Program-made: the position numbers and the translations under genes | Notes under the pieces: generated by a model | Databases searched by the model: none | What the model was told of the DNA's origin: nothing | The model's input: only the letters and a program-made list of their open reading frames with translations | Source: CAZESS01 sp964414415 | GTDB lineage: Archaea; Thermoplasmatota; E2; UBA202; DSCA01 | Direction: 5' to 3' | NCBI GenBank assembly: GCA_964414415.1 | Contig: CAYPWJ010000004.1 | Location: 1-64,000 of the forward strand | DNA: 64,000 nucleotides | In this document: positions 50,333 through 58,378 of the stretch, one piece after another | Layout: every line of letters begins with the position of its first letter | Numbering within the stretch: the stretch's first letter is position 1

Positions 50333-51748
50333 CTAGGGATACCCGCCGATTTTGAGTGACGGGTCGCCGAGGAGCACCCATTCCTCCACGGTTTTGGCGT
50401 CCAGCGCCGGGTCGTGGAAGGCGGTGGCATTCCAGTTAATCGGATACTGTTTGAGGTAGGTGGTGACGGCGTTGCTCCATGCTCTGCCGAGGATGTCGAT
50501 GTTCTGCTGGCTGCAGGCGTCGAAAAACAGCACGTCCAGCCAGTTGCCGGCGCCGCCGTCCTCTGGATGGAACTTGTCTGCCTTGCCGTAGCCCAGCCCG
50601 GTGCTGCCGAGGGTTGCGATGGCGCCGCCGCGTGGCAGGCTTGTGAGACGCCAGCTCCAGCATTCGTAGACGGGCATGCCGAAGGTCCATGATGGATGTG
50701 TCAGGCTGACGTTGAACAGGCTGTTGTGACAGCCACCGACGACGCAGATGGGCAGCCGGTCGCCGTTGTCAAGGAGCGGCATCTGGAATGTCTGGAGACC
50801 GTATATCCAGGTGTTGGGGTCGTTCGGGGGATGCGTGCCCCACGTCGTGGGGCTGCCGTGCCCTGAGAAAAAGATGAAGCGACAACCGTCCTTGAGGGCA
50901 GCGGCGACGTCCCGCCATCCCTGGAGGGAGCTGTCTGATGTCCACAGGTTCACCGGCGTCATCTCGGGCATGCGGTCGATGGCCTGCTGCGCGGCGAGCT
51001 CGCCCTCGTTGTAGTCGTTGGACGTATAGGTGTCGCCGGCCACGGTGACAAATGTGTCGAGCCACGGTGCGCCATGTGCCGCGGTTTCGTAGGTGATGAT
51101 CTTGTCGACCATGATAGCTACCTCGCGGGCGTTCCGGCAGGCGAGGCGTCCCAGGCATACGTCGGGATGCAGGTCACGGATGTCCTCCGCCGGCTGGTTT
51201 TTTCGCCATTCGCCGTAGACGCCGTCCCGGTCGGTGTCCCAGGAGGAGAAGGAGCCATTGGCGGTATAGATGTCCGCGTAGTAGAGGTCGCTGAGATAGC
51301 GGTCTTCCTCTGTAGCGACGTTATCCTCGATGTGGCTGTAGCGGACGGGCAGCCACCACGGCTCGCCCTGCACCGCGGGCTGACGACCGCCGACCAGCAT
51401 GACGTAGGTGACGTTCCAGCTGTCCAGTGCGTTTTTGAGGAAGTATTTTATCTGCTCGGCGTTGTCGCGGCCGGTGGGCTTGAAGTATGCCTCGCTATAG
51501 ATGTCGTCGAGGGTGACGATTTTCGTGGCGATGCCGTGCTGCTCTTTGTGCTCCGCGAGCGGCTGCAGCTCGTCGGTCCACACAGCCGGGGACACGACGA
51601 GGAGGTCATATGCCTCCATGGCGTCGGGTGCTCGCCCCGGATGCGTGACGGTGGTCTCGGTGGGCTGCACTGTGCCAAGACCGGCCAGGGTCGACGAGCA
51701 GAGGAGAGCCGCGGCCACGCATGCTGCCAGCATCCATGTTTTCTGCAT
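50333..51748 (-). CDS. Secreted C25 (gingipain-type) cysteine peptidase
   Basis: A 471-residue exported protein. The signal peptide is TWMLAACVAAALLCSSTLA. The C25 catalytic pair is seen as FFSGHGSPTTWG (His) and CVVGGCHNSLF (Cys) near residues 305 and 350. The N-terminal half has the gingipain-like VVSPAVWTDELQPLAEHK strand. LGDPSLKIGG is the common tail of archaeal C25 peptidases. The ATG at 51748 is preferred over 51781 since the signal peptide follows it. It likely degrades extracellular protein. Confidence 0.88.
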   Translation of the reverse strand: MQKTWMLAACVAAALLCSSTLAGLGTVQPTETTVTHPGRAPDAMEAYDLLVVSPAVWTDELQPLAEHKEQHGIATKIVTLDDIYSEAYFKPTGRDNAEQIKYFLKNALDSWNVTYVMLVGGRQPAVQGEPWWLPVRYSHIEDNVATEEDRYLSDLYYADIYTANGSFSSWDTDRDGVYGEWRKNQPAEDIRDLHPDVCLGRLACRNAREVAIMVDKIITYETAAHGAPWLDTFVTVAGDTYTSNDYNEGELAAQQAIDRMPEMTPVNLWTSDSSLQGWRDVAAALKDGCRFIFFSGHGSPTTWGTHPPNDPNTWIYGLQTFQMPLLDNGDRLPICVVGGCHNSLFNVSLTHPSWTFGMPVYECWSWRLTSLPRGGAIATLGSTGLGYGKADKFHPEDGGAGNWLDVLFFDACSQQNIDILGRAWSNAVTTYLKQYPINWNATAFHDPALDAKTVEEWVLLGDPSLKIGGYP

Positions 51749-51838
51749 TGTATCTCTCAACCATATAACAGAGATCGGCATATAAAGTATATCCCGCGGC
51801 CGCAGCCCGCCGGGAGCACCACAACACTTAAAAATAAG

Positions 51839-51854
51839 TTTAGGTATACCTAAA
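51839..51854. promoter_or_regulatory. Iron-box palindrome upstream of feoA
   Basis: TTTAGGTATACCTAAA is a perfect 16-bp palindrome. It matches the A/T-flanked AGGxxxxCCT form typical of DtxR/IdeR/TroR sites. It lies just after a CTTAAAAATAAG TATA box and 16 bases before the feoA start, so the metal-loaded repressor encoded in the same operon could block transcription. Confidence 0.75.
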
Positions 51855-51870
51855 AATACTGGTGGATGGT

Positions 51871-52101
51871 ATGGAACGACCGATTGCAGACCTTGAATCC
51901 GGGGACACGGCCACCATCGCCCAGCTGGGCGGCGGACGCGGCTGTCAGCGCAAGCTTCGCACGATGGGCATCCGCGAGGGCAAAGACGTCAAGGTGGTCA
52001 CCAAACACCCATTCGTCGGGCCAATCGTCGTCGAGATAGACGGGCGGAAGACAACCATCGGCCGCGGTATGGCACAGCGCATCCTCGTCACCACATCATG
52101 A
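51871..52101 (+). CDS. feoA: Ferrous iron transport protein FeoA
   Basis: A 76-residue SH3-like protein with the family blocks GDTATIAQLGGGRGCQRKLRTMGIREG and GRKTTIGRGMAQRI. It starts the feoA-feoB-dtxR operon and overlaps feoB by 4 bases. The ATG at 51871 is taken; the GTG three codons earlier is possible. FeoA assists FeoB at the membrane. Confidence 0.92.
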   Translation: MERPIADLESGDTATIAQLGGGRGCQRKLRTMGIREGKDVKVVTKHPFVGPIVVEIDGRKTTIGRGMAQRILVTTS

Positions 52102-53810
52102 AAAAAATCGTTTTGATGGGGAACCCCAACGTCGGTAAAAGCGTCGTCTTCGCCAGGCTCACCGGCGCCCAGGTTATCTCCTCAAACTATCCTGGCACCA
52201 CCATCGACTACTCCAAGGGAAAGCTCCGCCTGGAAGGAGAGCCCACAGAGATAATCGACGCTCCGGGCACATATTCCCTCGAAGCGTCGAGCAAGGCAGA
52301 GGAGGTAGCCGTCGAGCTGCTACAGGACGCCGACATCGTTATCAACGTGGTCGACGCCACCAACCTGGAGCGGAATCTCTACCTCACCCTCGAGCTGCTC
52401 GAGCAAGACGTCCCGATGATGGTGGCACTCAACATGTGGGACGAAACAGCCCACGAAGGCATCCATATCGACATCGAAAAGCTGCAGAAGATGCTGCAGG
52501 TGCCGACGCTGCCCACGGTGGCGCTCACCGGCGAGGGCTTCCATGACCTCGTCGAGGTGTTGCCACATGCTTCTCCTGGCAGGCGCAGACAGTCCAGCGA
52601 CGATGAGCGATGGGTTGACATCGGCCACATCATCAAGGAGGTCCAGCACGTCGAACGGCGGCATCACACCATATGGGACAGGCTCGCGGACGCCACCATC
52701 ATGCCGGCTACCGGCATCCCTCTCGCCGTCGTCGTCCTGCTGGCGTCGTTCTGGCTCGTCTGGGTCATCGGTGAATCACTCATTACCTATCTGCTGGACC
52801 CGTTGTTCGAGATCTACCGGCCGCTGGCCATGGAACTGAGTGAGCGGCTGGGGTCCGGCGTACTGCACGATATCCTCATCGGGCAGCTCATCGACGGCGG
52901 CATCATCTATAAGGAGTCGATGGGCATGCTGACCACTGGCCTGTACGTCCCGTTCGGCATGGTGCTGCCTTACATCGTCGCCTTCTACCTGCTCCTGTCG
53001 CTGCTGGAGGACTCAGGATATCTGCCGCGGCTTGCGACGCTCACCGACAACGTCTTCCACAAGCTCGGGATGCACGGCTACGGCATCGTGCCCGTCTTCA
53101 TGGGGCTCGGCTGCAACGTCCCCGGCATGCTGGCAACTCGGAACCTGGAGACCAAGAAGCAGCGTTTCATCGCGGCAACGTTGCTGTCCATCGCCGTGCC
53201 CTGCATGGCCCAAACCGCCATGATATTCGGCATCTTGGGGCCGCACGGGCTGCGCTACATCCTGATCGTCGTCGGGGTGCTCATCGCGACCTACGTTGCT
53301 GCAGGGCTGCTGCTCACGCGCGTCGTGTCGGGCGAAAGCCCCGAGATATTCATGGAGATACCGCCCTACCGGCGGCCCTCGATGTCGGCGATCGCCAAGA
53401 AGACATGGATGCGCATCTGGGGGTTTCTGGGCGAGGCAATCCCGTTCCTCTTCCTCGGCGTGCTCCTCGTCAACCTGCTCTACTCGGTGGGCTTCCTCCA
53501 GTTGCTCGGCGACCTGTTCGCACCATTCATCCAGGGATGGCTGGGGCTGCCCAGCGAGGCGACGACGGCACTGCTCGTCGGCTTCCTCCGCAAGGACCTG
53601 GCCATCGGGATGCTCCTCTCGCTTGACATGACAGCATTGCAGCTGGTCATCGCCGCCGTCGTGCTCACCATCTACTTCCCGTGCGTGGCGACCTTCGCGA
53701 TAATGCTCCGGGAGCTCGGCCTCAAGGACATGCTCAAGGCAACAGCCGTCATGGTCACCGCGGCGACCATCATCGGCGGGTTACTACACCTCGCATTGCT
53801 CGGTCTATAG
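52098..53810 (+). CDS. feoB: Ferrous iron transporter FeoB
   Basis: A 570-residue GTP-dependent Fe(II) permease. The N-terminal G domain has GNPNVGKS (G1), DAPGTYSL (G3) and NMWD (G4), followed by a helical stalk. The membrane part from about residue 210 has the Gate motifs VFMGLGCNVPGMLATR and VPCMAQTAMI, with Cys positions conserved in FeoB. It is shorter than typical bacterial FeoB (about 750) but within the range of archaeal ones. It overlaps feoA, and dtxR follows after 8 bases. Confidence 0.94.
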   Translation: MKKIVLMGNPNVGKSVVFARLTGAQVISSNYPGTTIDYSKGKLRLEGEPTEIIDAPGTYSLEASSKAEEVAVELLQDADIVINVVDATNLERNLYLTLELLEQDVPMMVALNMWDETAHEGIHIDIEKLQKMLQVPTLPTVALTGEGFHDLVEVLPHASPGRRRQSSDDERWVDIGHIIKEVQHVERRHHTIWDRLADATIMPATGIPLAVVVLLASFWLVWVIGESLITYLLDPLFEIYRPLAMELSERLGSGVLHDILIGQLIDGGIIYKESMGMLTTGLYVPFGMVLPYIVAFYLLLSLLEDSGYLPRLATLTDNVFHKLGMHGYGIVPVFMGLGCNVPGMLATRNLETKKQRFIAATLLSIAVPCMAQTAMIFGILGPHGLRYILIVVGVLIATYVAAGLLLTRVVSGESPEIFMEIPPYRRPSMSAIAKKTWMRIWGFLGEAIPFLFLGVLLVNLLYSVGFLQLLGDLFAPFIQGWLGLPSEATTALLVGFLRKDLAIGMLLSLDMTALQLVIAAVVLTIYFPCVATFAIMLRELGLKDMLKATAVMVTAATIIGGLLHLALLGL

Positions 53811-53818
53811 GAGAAAAA

Positions 53819-54280
53819 ATGAGACGAAAAACGATAGAGGAATACATCGAAACCATCTACGTGCTGCAGCAGCAGGAAGGCTACGCCCACACCAGCGCCA
53901 TCGCTGCCGAGATGGCGGTGCAGGCGCCCTCGGTCACCGAAATACTGCAGAAGCTGCAGCAGGAAGGCTACGTCGACTACACGCCATACCGTGGGGCGAC
54001 GCTCACCGCCGAAGGTCGCGCGTTGGCCGACGAGCTCATGAACAAGCACCGGACCATCGCCGACTTCCTCGACATCATCGGTGTCGAACGGAGCCGGGCG
54101 GAGGTCGACGCCTGCCAGATAGAGCACCACGTCAGCCGTCAGAGCATCCAGCAGCTCGAAAAATTCGTGCACTTTGTCACCGATGCACCGGAGCACCCAC
54201 GGTGGGTCGACCACTTCAGGCGCTACAGCGAGACGGGAGAACGCGCCTCCTGTGAGCTCCTCGGCGAAGAAGACGGATGA
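53819..54280 (+). CDS. DtxR/MntR-family metalloregulator
   Basis: A 153-residue iron-dependent repressor. The winged-helix DNA-binding domain is RRKTIEEYIETIYVLQQQEGYAHTSAIAAEMAVQAPSVTEILQKLQQEGYVDY. The metal-binding and dimerisation domain contains RSRAEVDACQIEHHVSRQSIQQL. No C-terminal SH3 domain is present, as in MntR-type proteins. The start is supported by an AGGAG site six bases before the ATG at 53819. It is very likely the regulator of the palindrome at 51839. Confidence 0.9.
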   Translation: MRRKTIEEYIETIYVLQQQEGYAHTSAIAAEMAVQAPSVTEILQKLQQEGYVDYTPYRGATLTAEGRALADELMNKHRTIADFLDIIGVERSRAEVDACQIEHHVSRQSIQQLEKFVHFVTDAPEHPRWVDHFRRYSETGERASCELLGEEDG

Positions 54281-54379
54281 CGGGAGAACATCCGATGTGT
54301 TCAGATGGGACACCAGCAGGCTTCCCCGGAACATCTGCCACAGGGAAACAACCGAACCAGTGCCGGAGAATAAAAGTAG

Positions 54380-54480
54380 TGTCGGGGGCGGGATCCGAAC
54401 CCGCGACCTCCTGATATCCCAGCGAACCCTTGAGCTGTGCTTATGAGTCAGGTGCTCTAACCAGGCTGAGCCACCCCGAC
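54380..54480 (-). tRNA. Elongator tRNA-Met (CAU) with a canonical 26-base intron
   Basis: Acceptor stem GTCGGGG/CCCCGAC, discriminator A, and D arm TGGCTCAGCCTGGTTAGAGC are those of elongator tRNA-Met. The anticodon stem CCTGA/TCAGG encloses CTCATA, an intron of 26 bases at 54416-54441 on the plus strand, and A38. The position is the standard site after base 37, common for archaeal tRNA-Met. T arm CGCGGG-TTCGGAT-CCCGC is complete. Confidence 0.92.
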
Positions 54481-54512
54481 AGTGCGATGCCGGCTACGCC
54501 GGCGATGCAGCG

Positions 54513-54638
54513 TCAGCGCTTCTCCACGGTGTAGCCGCAGTGTGTGCACTTCCATTTCTCGAATACGTCGTGCTCAAAGGAGAACGGCACCAGTGAGCCA
54601 TCCTCGCATTCCGGACACGGCGGAAAGATGTTTGCTAT
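54513..54638 (-). CDS. Zinc-ribbon microprotein without a standard start codon
   Basis: A 41-codon frame encodes CPECEDGSLVPFSFEHDVFEKWKCTHCGYTVEKR, a tidy two-CxxC zinc ribbon. In-frame TGA closes it upstream, and no ATG, GTG or TTG occurs before the first Cys. A TTTAAAAAAC TATA box and a GAGGTGAT ribosome site lie just upstream; the site is five bases from an ATA codon at 54638, the most plausible start. It may use AUA initiation, or a base error may hide the start. Confidence 0.6.
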   Translation of the reverse strand: MANIFPPCPECEDGSLVPFSFEHDVFEKWKCTHCGYTVEKR

Positions 54639-54725
54639 CGTATCACCTCAAAAGGGAAAAACAGTCTGTTTTTTAAACATATCGCTCGGGGACAAGGTTT
54701 TATGGCTGGGCTGCATTACACATCC

Positions 54726-55397
54726 ATGCAAACACCGGCTGTCGTGGTCAACGTCAAGACCTACAAGAAAGGAACAGGAGAACATGCAGTCACGCTGGCC
54801 CAGACGATGCAGCAGGTACACGACGACACCGGCGCTTCACTTGTCATCGCGGTGCAGGCGACCGACCTCTACCGGGTGGCACAGACGGTTGACATTCCTG
54901 TTTTTGCGCAGCATATGGACGCCGTCGGCTACGGCAGCCACACCGGCTGGACGCTGCCGGAGGCACTCGTTGAGGTGGGAGCAGACGGCGTCCTGCTCAA
55001 TCACTCTGAGCATCGCCTCCAGGTCGACCGTATCGCCGCGGCGGTGGAGCGGGCGCGGGAGCTCGGGCTTGCAGCGATCGTCTGCGCCGACACGCCAGGG
55101 GTTGCAGGCGCGATGGCAGCGCTGCATCCAACGGCGGTGGCGATAGAGCCGCCGGAGCTCATCGGCGGCGACGTCTCGGTGACGACGGCCGACCCGGACG
55201 TCGTGACGCGGTCGGTCGCCAGGGCGCAGCAGGTAGCGCAGGGCGTGCAGGTGCTCTGCGGCGCGGGTGTCAAGACCGCCGACGATGTGACGGCGGCCAT
55301 GGAGCTCGGCACCGTCGGGGTGCTGCTGGCCAGCGGCGTCGTTAAGGCCGACGAGCCGGAGACGGTGCTGCGGGAGCTCGCCGGGGCAGTGGTATGA
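54726..55397 (+). CDS. tpiA: Triosephosphate isomerase, archaeal type
   Basis: Interconverts DHAP and glyceraldehyde 3-phosphate. The 223-residue length matches archaeal TIM. VVVNVKTYKKG carries the substrate Lys, LLNHSEHR the catalytic His, VAIEPPELIGG the catalytic Glu, and LCGAGVKTADDV a phosphate loop. The ATG at 54726 is preferred because a GGTTTTATGG box lies about 29 bases upstream; the 54702 ATG falls within it. It overlaps arfC by 4 bases. It would receive DHAP from the glycerol operon. Confidence 0.94.
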   Translation: MQTPAVVVNVKTYKKGTGEHAVTLAQTMQQVHDDTGASLVIAVQATDLYRVAQTVDIPVFAQHMDAVGYGSHTGWTLPEALVEVGADGVLLNHSEHRLQVDRIAAAVERARELGLAAIVCADTPGVAGAMAALHPTAVAIEPPELIGGDVSVTTADPDVVTRSVARAQQVAQGVQVLCGAGVKTADDVTAAMELGTVGVLLASGVVKADEPETVLRELAGAVV

Positions 55398-56050
55398 AGC
55401 CGCATGTCCACGTGAACTGTGCGATGTCGCTCGACGGCAAAATCGCGCTGGCAACCAGGGAACAGGTCCGTATCTCGAGCGAGGAGGACATGGCGCGGGT
55501 GCATCGGCTGCGCAGTGAATGCGACGGGATACTGGTCGGCGTGGGCACCGTGCTGACGGATGACCCAAAGCTGACGGTCAAAGAAAAATACGTCGCGGCA
55601 CCGACGCAGCCGCTCCGCGTTATCCTGGACAGCCAGCTGCGGACGCCCGACGACGCGGCGGTGATGAACGACGCGGCACCGACGCTCATCGCCACCTGCC
55701 GGCGGTCGTGCACACACGGCGGGGTTGAGGCGGTCACATGCGGCAACGGACGGGTCGACCTGTCGATGCTGCTGTCGCTGCTCTATGAGCGGGGCGTCAA
55801 GCGGCTGCTGGTCGAGGGCGGCGGGACGGTCATCCATTCGTTTTTGCAGGCCGGGCTCGTTGATGCGCTGACGGTCTACGTCGCCCCGATGGTCATCGGC
55901 GGCAGCGGGACGCCGACGATGGCGGACGGCGACGGCGCCTCCCTACCGGAGCAGATCATTAACCTGGCATTCGACGACGTCGAGCGGCTGGGTGACGGGC
56001 TGCTGCTGACGCTGCATCCCTCAGTCGCCAATGACCTGGACCAAGAGTGA
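55394..56050 (+). CDS. arfC: 2,5-diamino-6-ribosylamino-pyrimidinone 5'-phosphate reductase
   Basis: The NAD(P)H-dependent reduction step of archaeal riboflavin/F420 precursor synthesis. The 218-residue RibD C-terminal-type protein has HVNCAMSLDGKIAL at the start, LRSECDGILVGVGTVLTDDPKLTV, and LLVEGGGTVIHSFLQAGLVDAL, the NADPH-binding block. It overlaps tpiA in an ATGA, and its end overlaps the convergent YjbQ gene by 30 bases. Confidence 0.92.
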   Translation: MKPHVHVNCAMSLDGKIALATREQVRISSEEDMARVHRLRSECDGILVGVGTVLTDDPKLTVKEKYVAAPTQPLRVILDSQLRTPDDAAVMNDAAPTLIATCRRSCTHGGVEAVTCGNGRVDLSMLLSLLYERGVKRLLVEGGGTVIHSFLQAGLVDALTVYVAPMVIGGSGTPTMADGDGASLPEQIINLAFDDVERLGDGLLLTLHPSVANDLDQE

Positions 56051-56437
56051 ACGCTGCCGTGGCTTGACGTCGCATTCTATGAAGACGACCTGCTGCCAGG
56101 TGCCGAGCTGCAGCTGACCGTCTCGGACGGGCACCGTCAGGCCTGGTCCGATGAGGCTCGCGCGGACATGTGAATGGCCGTTGCCGTCGTGCCAGCGTTC
56201 CTCGTGCTTGTAGGCGACGTCACGCGGCGCGATGCGTTCAAGCGCCGCCGGCAGGTCCTGGAGCAGCCCTGGCTCGTGCTCGATGGTCGTCACGGCGCCG
56301 GTTGAGCCCGGGTTGAAGATACAGGCGATGCCGTTTTCGATGCCGGAGTCGCGAGCGGCCAGCTGCACTTCCTGTGAGATGTCGACGATGTCCATCTCCT
56401 CGGTCTGCACCTCGATGGTATCCTGGTAGACTGCCAT
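56021..56437 (-). CDS. YjbQ/UPF0047 family protein
   Basis: A 138-residue protein of the COG0432 group, some of which show thiamine-phosphate-synthase activity. Blocks are MDIVDISQEVQLAARDSGIENGIACIFNPGSTGAVTTIEHEPGLL, HVRASLIGPGLTVPVRDGQLQLGTWQQVVFIECD. The usual HxxxS/T catalytic pair is replaced around FNPGSTGA by a form lacking the His, so activity is uncertain. Start ATG 56437. Confidence 0.86.
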   Translation of the reverse strand: MAVYQDTIEVQTEEMDIVDISQEVQLAARDSGIENGIACIFNPGSTGAVTTIEHEPGLLQDLPAALERIAPRDVAYKHEERWHDGNGHSHVRASLIGPGLTVPVRDGQLQLGTWQQVVFIECDVKPRQRSLLVQVIGD

Positions 56438-56515
56438 GTCGGTATAACGAAAAAGCCTACTAAAAAGGTTGGCTGGCACGGACAAGTCTTTAAAGGCGTG
56501 GTGTCTTCTCCTGCC

Positions 56516-57007
56516 ATGAACGTCGGCACGGACAGCTACGTGGCGCCATCCGCCGTGATGATCGGCGACGTGTCGCTGGGCGAGCGGTGCAGCGTCTGGG
56601 AGCACGCGGTCATCCGGGCGGACCTCAACAGCATCACGATCGGCAATGGAAGCAACGTGCAGGACTGCTGCGTGCTGCACGTGTCGCCGGACGACCCCAT
56701 TGTCATCGGCAGGGAGGTGTCCGTCGGCCACGCAGCAGTCGTCCACGGCGCCCGGGTCGACAGCGACTGCATCGTGGGTATCAACGCCACAGTGCTCAAC
56801 GGCGTGCATGTCGAGGCAGGCTGCATCATCGCAGCCAATGCGGTCGTGCCGCCGGGAACGCATATCCCTGCCAACAGCCTCGCTGCCGGGGTCCCCGCGA
56901 AAGTGGTCAGACAGGACGAGGAACTGCTCGATGCCATCCGCGAAAACGCAGAGCATTACCATTACCTCCGGAAACGACATCTGGATGACGCATATCGCCG
57001 CTTTTAG
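56516..57007 (+). CDS. Gamma-carbonic-anhydrase-like hexapeptide protein
   Basis: A 163-residue left-handed beta-helix protein. The three zinc His of the gamma-CA/YrdA family are in VLHVSPD, VGHAAVVHG and its neighbour (LH, GH, VH). IRADLNSITIGNGSNVQDCCVLHV is the Arg/Asp/Gln-bearing block. The catalytic acid loop of Cam is missing, as in Cam-H/YrdA types. The ATG at 56516 fits a CTTTAAAGG box about 28 bases upstream. Its end overlaps the sulfotransferase gene by 4 bases. Confidence 0.9.
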   Translation: MNVGTDSYVAPSAVMIGDVSLGERCSVWEHAVIRADLNSITIGNGSNVQDCCVLHVSPDDPIVIGREVSVGHAAVVHGARVDSDCIVGINATVLNGVHVEAGCIIAANAVVPPGTHIPANSLAAGVPAKVVRQDEELLDAIRENAEHYHYLRKRHLDDAYRRF

Positions 57008-58122
57008 GGCTCATAGCCAAGCTCATCGAACGCAAAGCGCCACCGCCGGGCAACGCGCTCCTTCCACTCGCTGTCCAGGTCGTAGTGCCGCGCTGTGATG
57101 TATGACTGCGACGCGATGAACGATGCAAAGCGCTCCCGGCATGCCTGGAAGCCGTCGAGGGCCAGCGTGTCGTAGATGCGCTCGATCTGCTGCAGCGGCT
57201 CCCGGACGAACTGTTCATAGCCGACCTCGACGAGCTGCCCGTGGGGGATGCGCGAGCGATGAGTGAAATAGGAGCGATACAGTGCCTCGTACACGTCCAG
57301 GATTGCCTCCGTCATCTCCTCCTGTGATGGCGGGCGCTGGACCGCGTAACGCGGGAGCACCCGGGTCATGAACTTCATCATCGAGGCAAAGACGTCGTAG
57401 GGATTACGGTGGATGTGGACGAACCGGGCGTCGGGGAACATGTCGAGGAGCACCGGCACCCTCGCTGTATTTGCAGGGTTTTTGAGGACCAGCCGGCGGC
57501 CGTCCCAGTAAAAGGTGAGTTTCTTGAGGAAGCGACGGTAGGTGCGGCGCCATGCCGCCCGGATGCGGGGCGGCGACTCGTCGAGGCAGACGACGCGGTT
57601 GTAGAAGCGCATGTTGCGGGGGAAAATCCAGCCGTTGTAGTAGGCGTAGGGCGTCAGCGAGCCGAGGGCGTATTCCTCCTCCTGCGGCAGGTCTGCACCC
57701 ATGGGCACCTCGTCCATCGGCCGCGTTTCCGGAATGCTCGCCGCAACGATTGACTTCAGCCCCGGGTTGCCGAGGAACGCCCCCGGCACGAGGGAATGGA
57801 AGGTGGAACAGTAGCCGAACTGCTCGTCGATGGAGAACAGGTTGTGGAGGTAAGTGGTCCCGCTCCGCCAGTGACCGACGATGAACAGCGGCTGCCGCTC
57901 GATATCTGTACCGGCGACGGCGCTGCCGTAGCGGACGGTGTCCAGCAGCCGGAACGGCGCCAGGACAGTGCTTATGGCAGCGGCATAAAGCAGCCGGGGC
58001 AGATATCGACCTGCGACGGCGAAACGGTTCTGCGCAAGCAGCCGGAGAAACGTTGTCGTATTGGCGCCGGCCAGTGGCTCGTACATGACGTCGAAGACGT
58101 CCTCCATGATGTCCCACTCCAT
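57004..58122 (-). CDS. PAPS-dependent sulfotransferase family protein
   Basis: A 372-residue protein with the sulfotransferase P-loop-like motif IVGHWRSGTTYLHNLF (5' phosphosulfate) near residue 80 and FVHIHRNPYDVFASMM (3' phosphate) near 240. A hydrophobic stretch (LLYAAAISTVLAPFRLLDTV) precedes the first motif and may bind membrane. The ATG at 58122 (MEWDIMED) is chosen by spacing to a TTTTAAG box at 58148-58154; the ATG at 58143 is too near to it. It probably sulfates a surface glycan or lipid, consistent with the nearby glycosyltransferases. Confidence 0.85.
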   Translation of the reverse strand: MEWDIMEDVFDVMYEPLAGANTTTFLRLLAQNRFAVAGRYLPRLLYAAAISTVLAPFRLLDTVRYGSAVAGTDIERQPLFIVGHWRSGTTYLHNLFSIDEQFGYCSTFHSLVPGAFLGNPGLKSIVAASIPETRPMDEVPMGADLPQEEEYALGSLTPYAYYNGWIFPRNMRFYNRVVCLDESPPRIRAAWRRTYRRFLKKLTFYWDGRRLVLKNPANTARVPVLLDMFPDARFVHIHRNPYDVFASMMKFMTRVLPRYAVQRPPSQEEMTEAILDVYEALYRSYFTHRSRIPHGQLVEVGYEQFVREPLQQIERIYDTLALDGFQACRERFASFIASQSYITARHYDLDSEWKERVARRWRFAFDELGYEP

Positions 58123-58181
58123 GGTCTCACAATTGATGTACATATGCCTTAAAATAGTTGCCGCCCACACCCACACCCCCC

Positions 58182-58196
58182 CATTTCCACTGGAAC
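58182..58196. promoter_or_regulatory. Upstream element shared with 63650 (CATTTCCACTGGAAC)
   Basis: The 14-base core ATTTCCACTGGAAC recurs at 63651-63664, also after a CACACCCC tract, and is centred on an imperfect palindrome TTCCA-C-TGGAA. Here it lies about 30 bases upstream of the sulfotransferase TATA box. Confidence 0.5.
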
Positions 58197-58200
58197 CGCT

Positions 58201-58223
58201 GCAGGGGCGAGGTAGGCCCCTGC
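58201..58223. repeat. Perfect 8-bp hairpin (gcaggggc/gcccctgc)
   Basis: A stem with a 7-base loop in the space between two minus-strand genes, next to the upstream element. Another short stem, cctcc-atcag-ggagg, lies at 58319-58333 just past the stop of the membrane glycosyltransferase and may end its transcript. Confidence 0.4.
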
Positions 58224-58378
58224 ACAACAGCGGCGCGTCAGAAACCATCAAAATATCCCTGGCCCTTCAGACGCAGCCGATGACCTCAGATAACCGAGCG
58301 GCAGCAAGGCGCCATCATTCCCTCCATCAGGGAGGACATCCATTCCCCAGAGCCGCTGCCGCCGCGCCGCCAAGCCGG

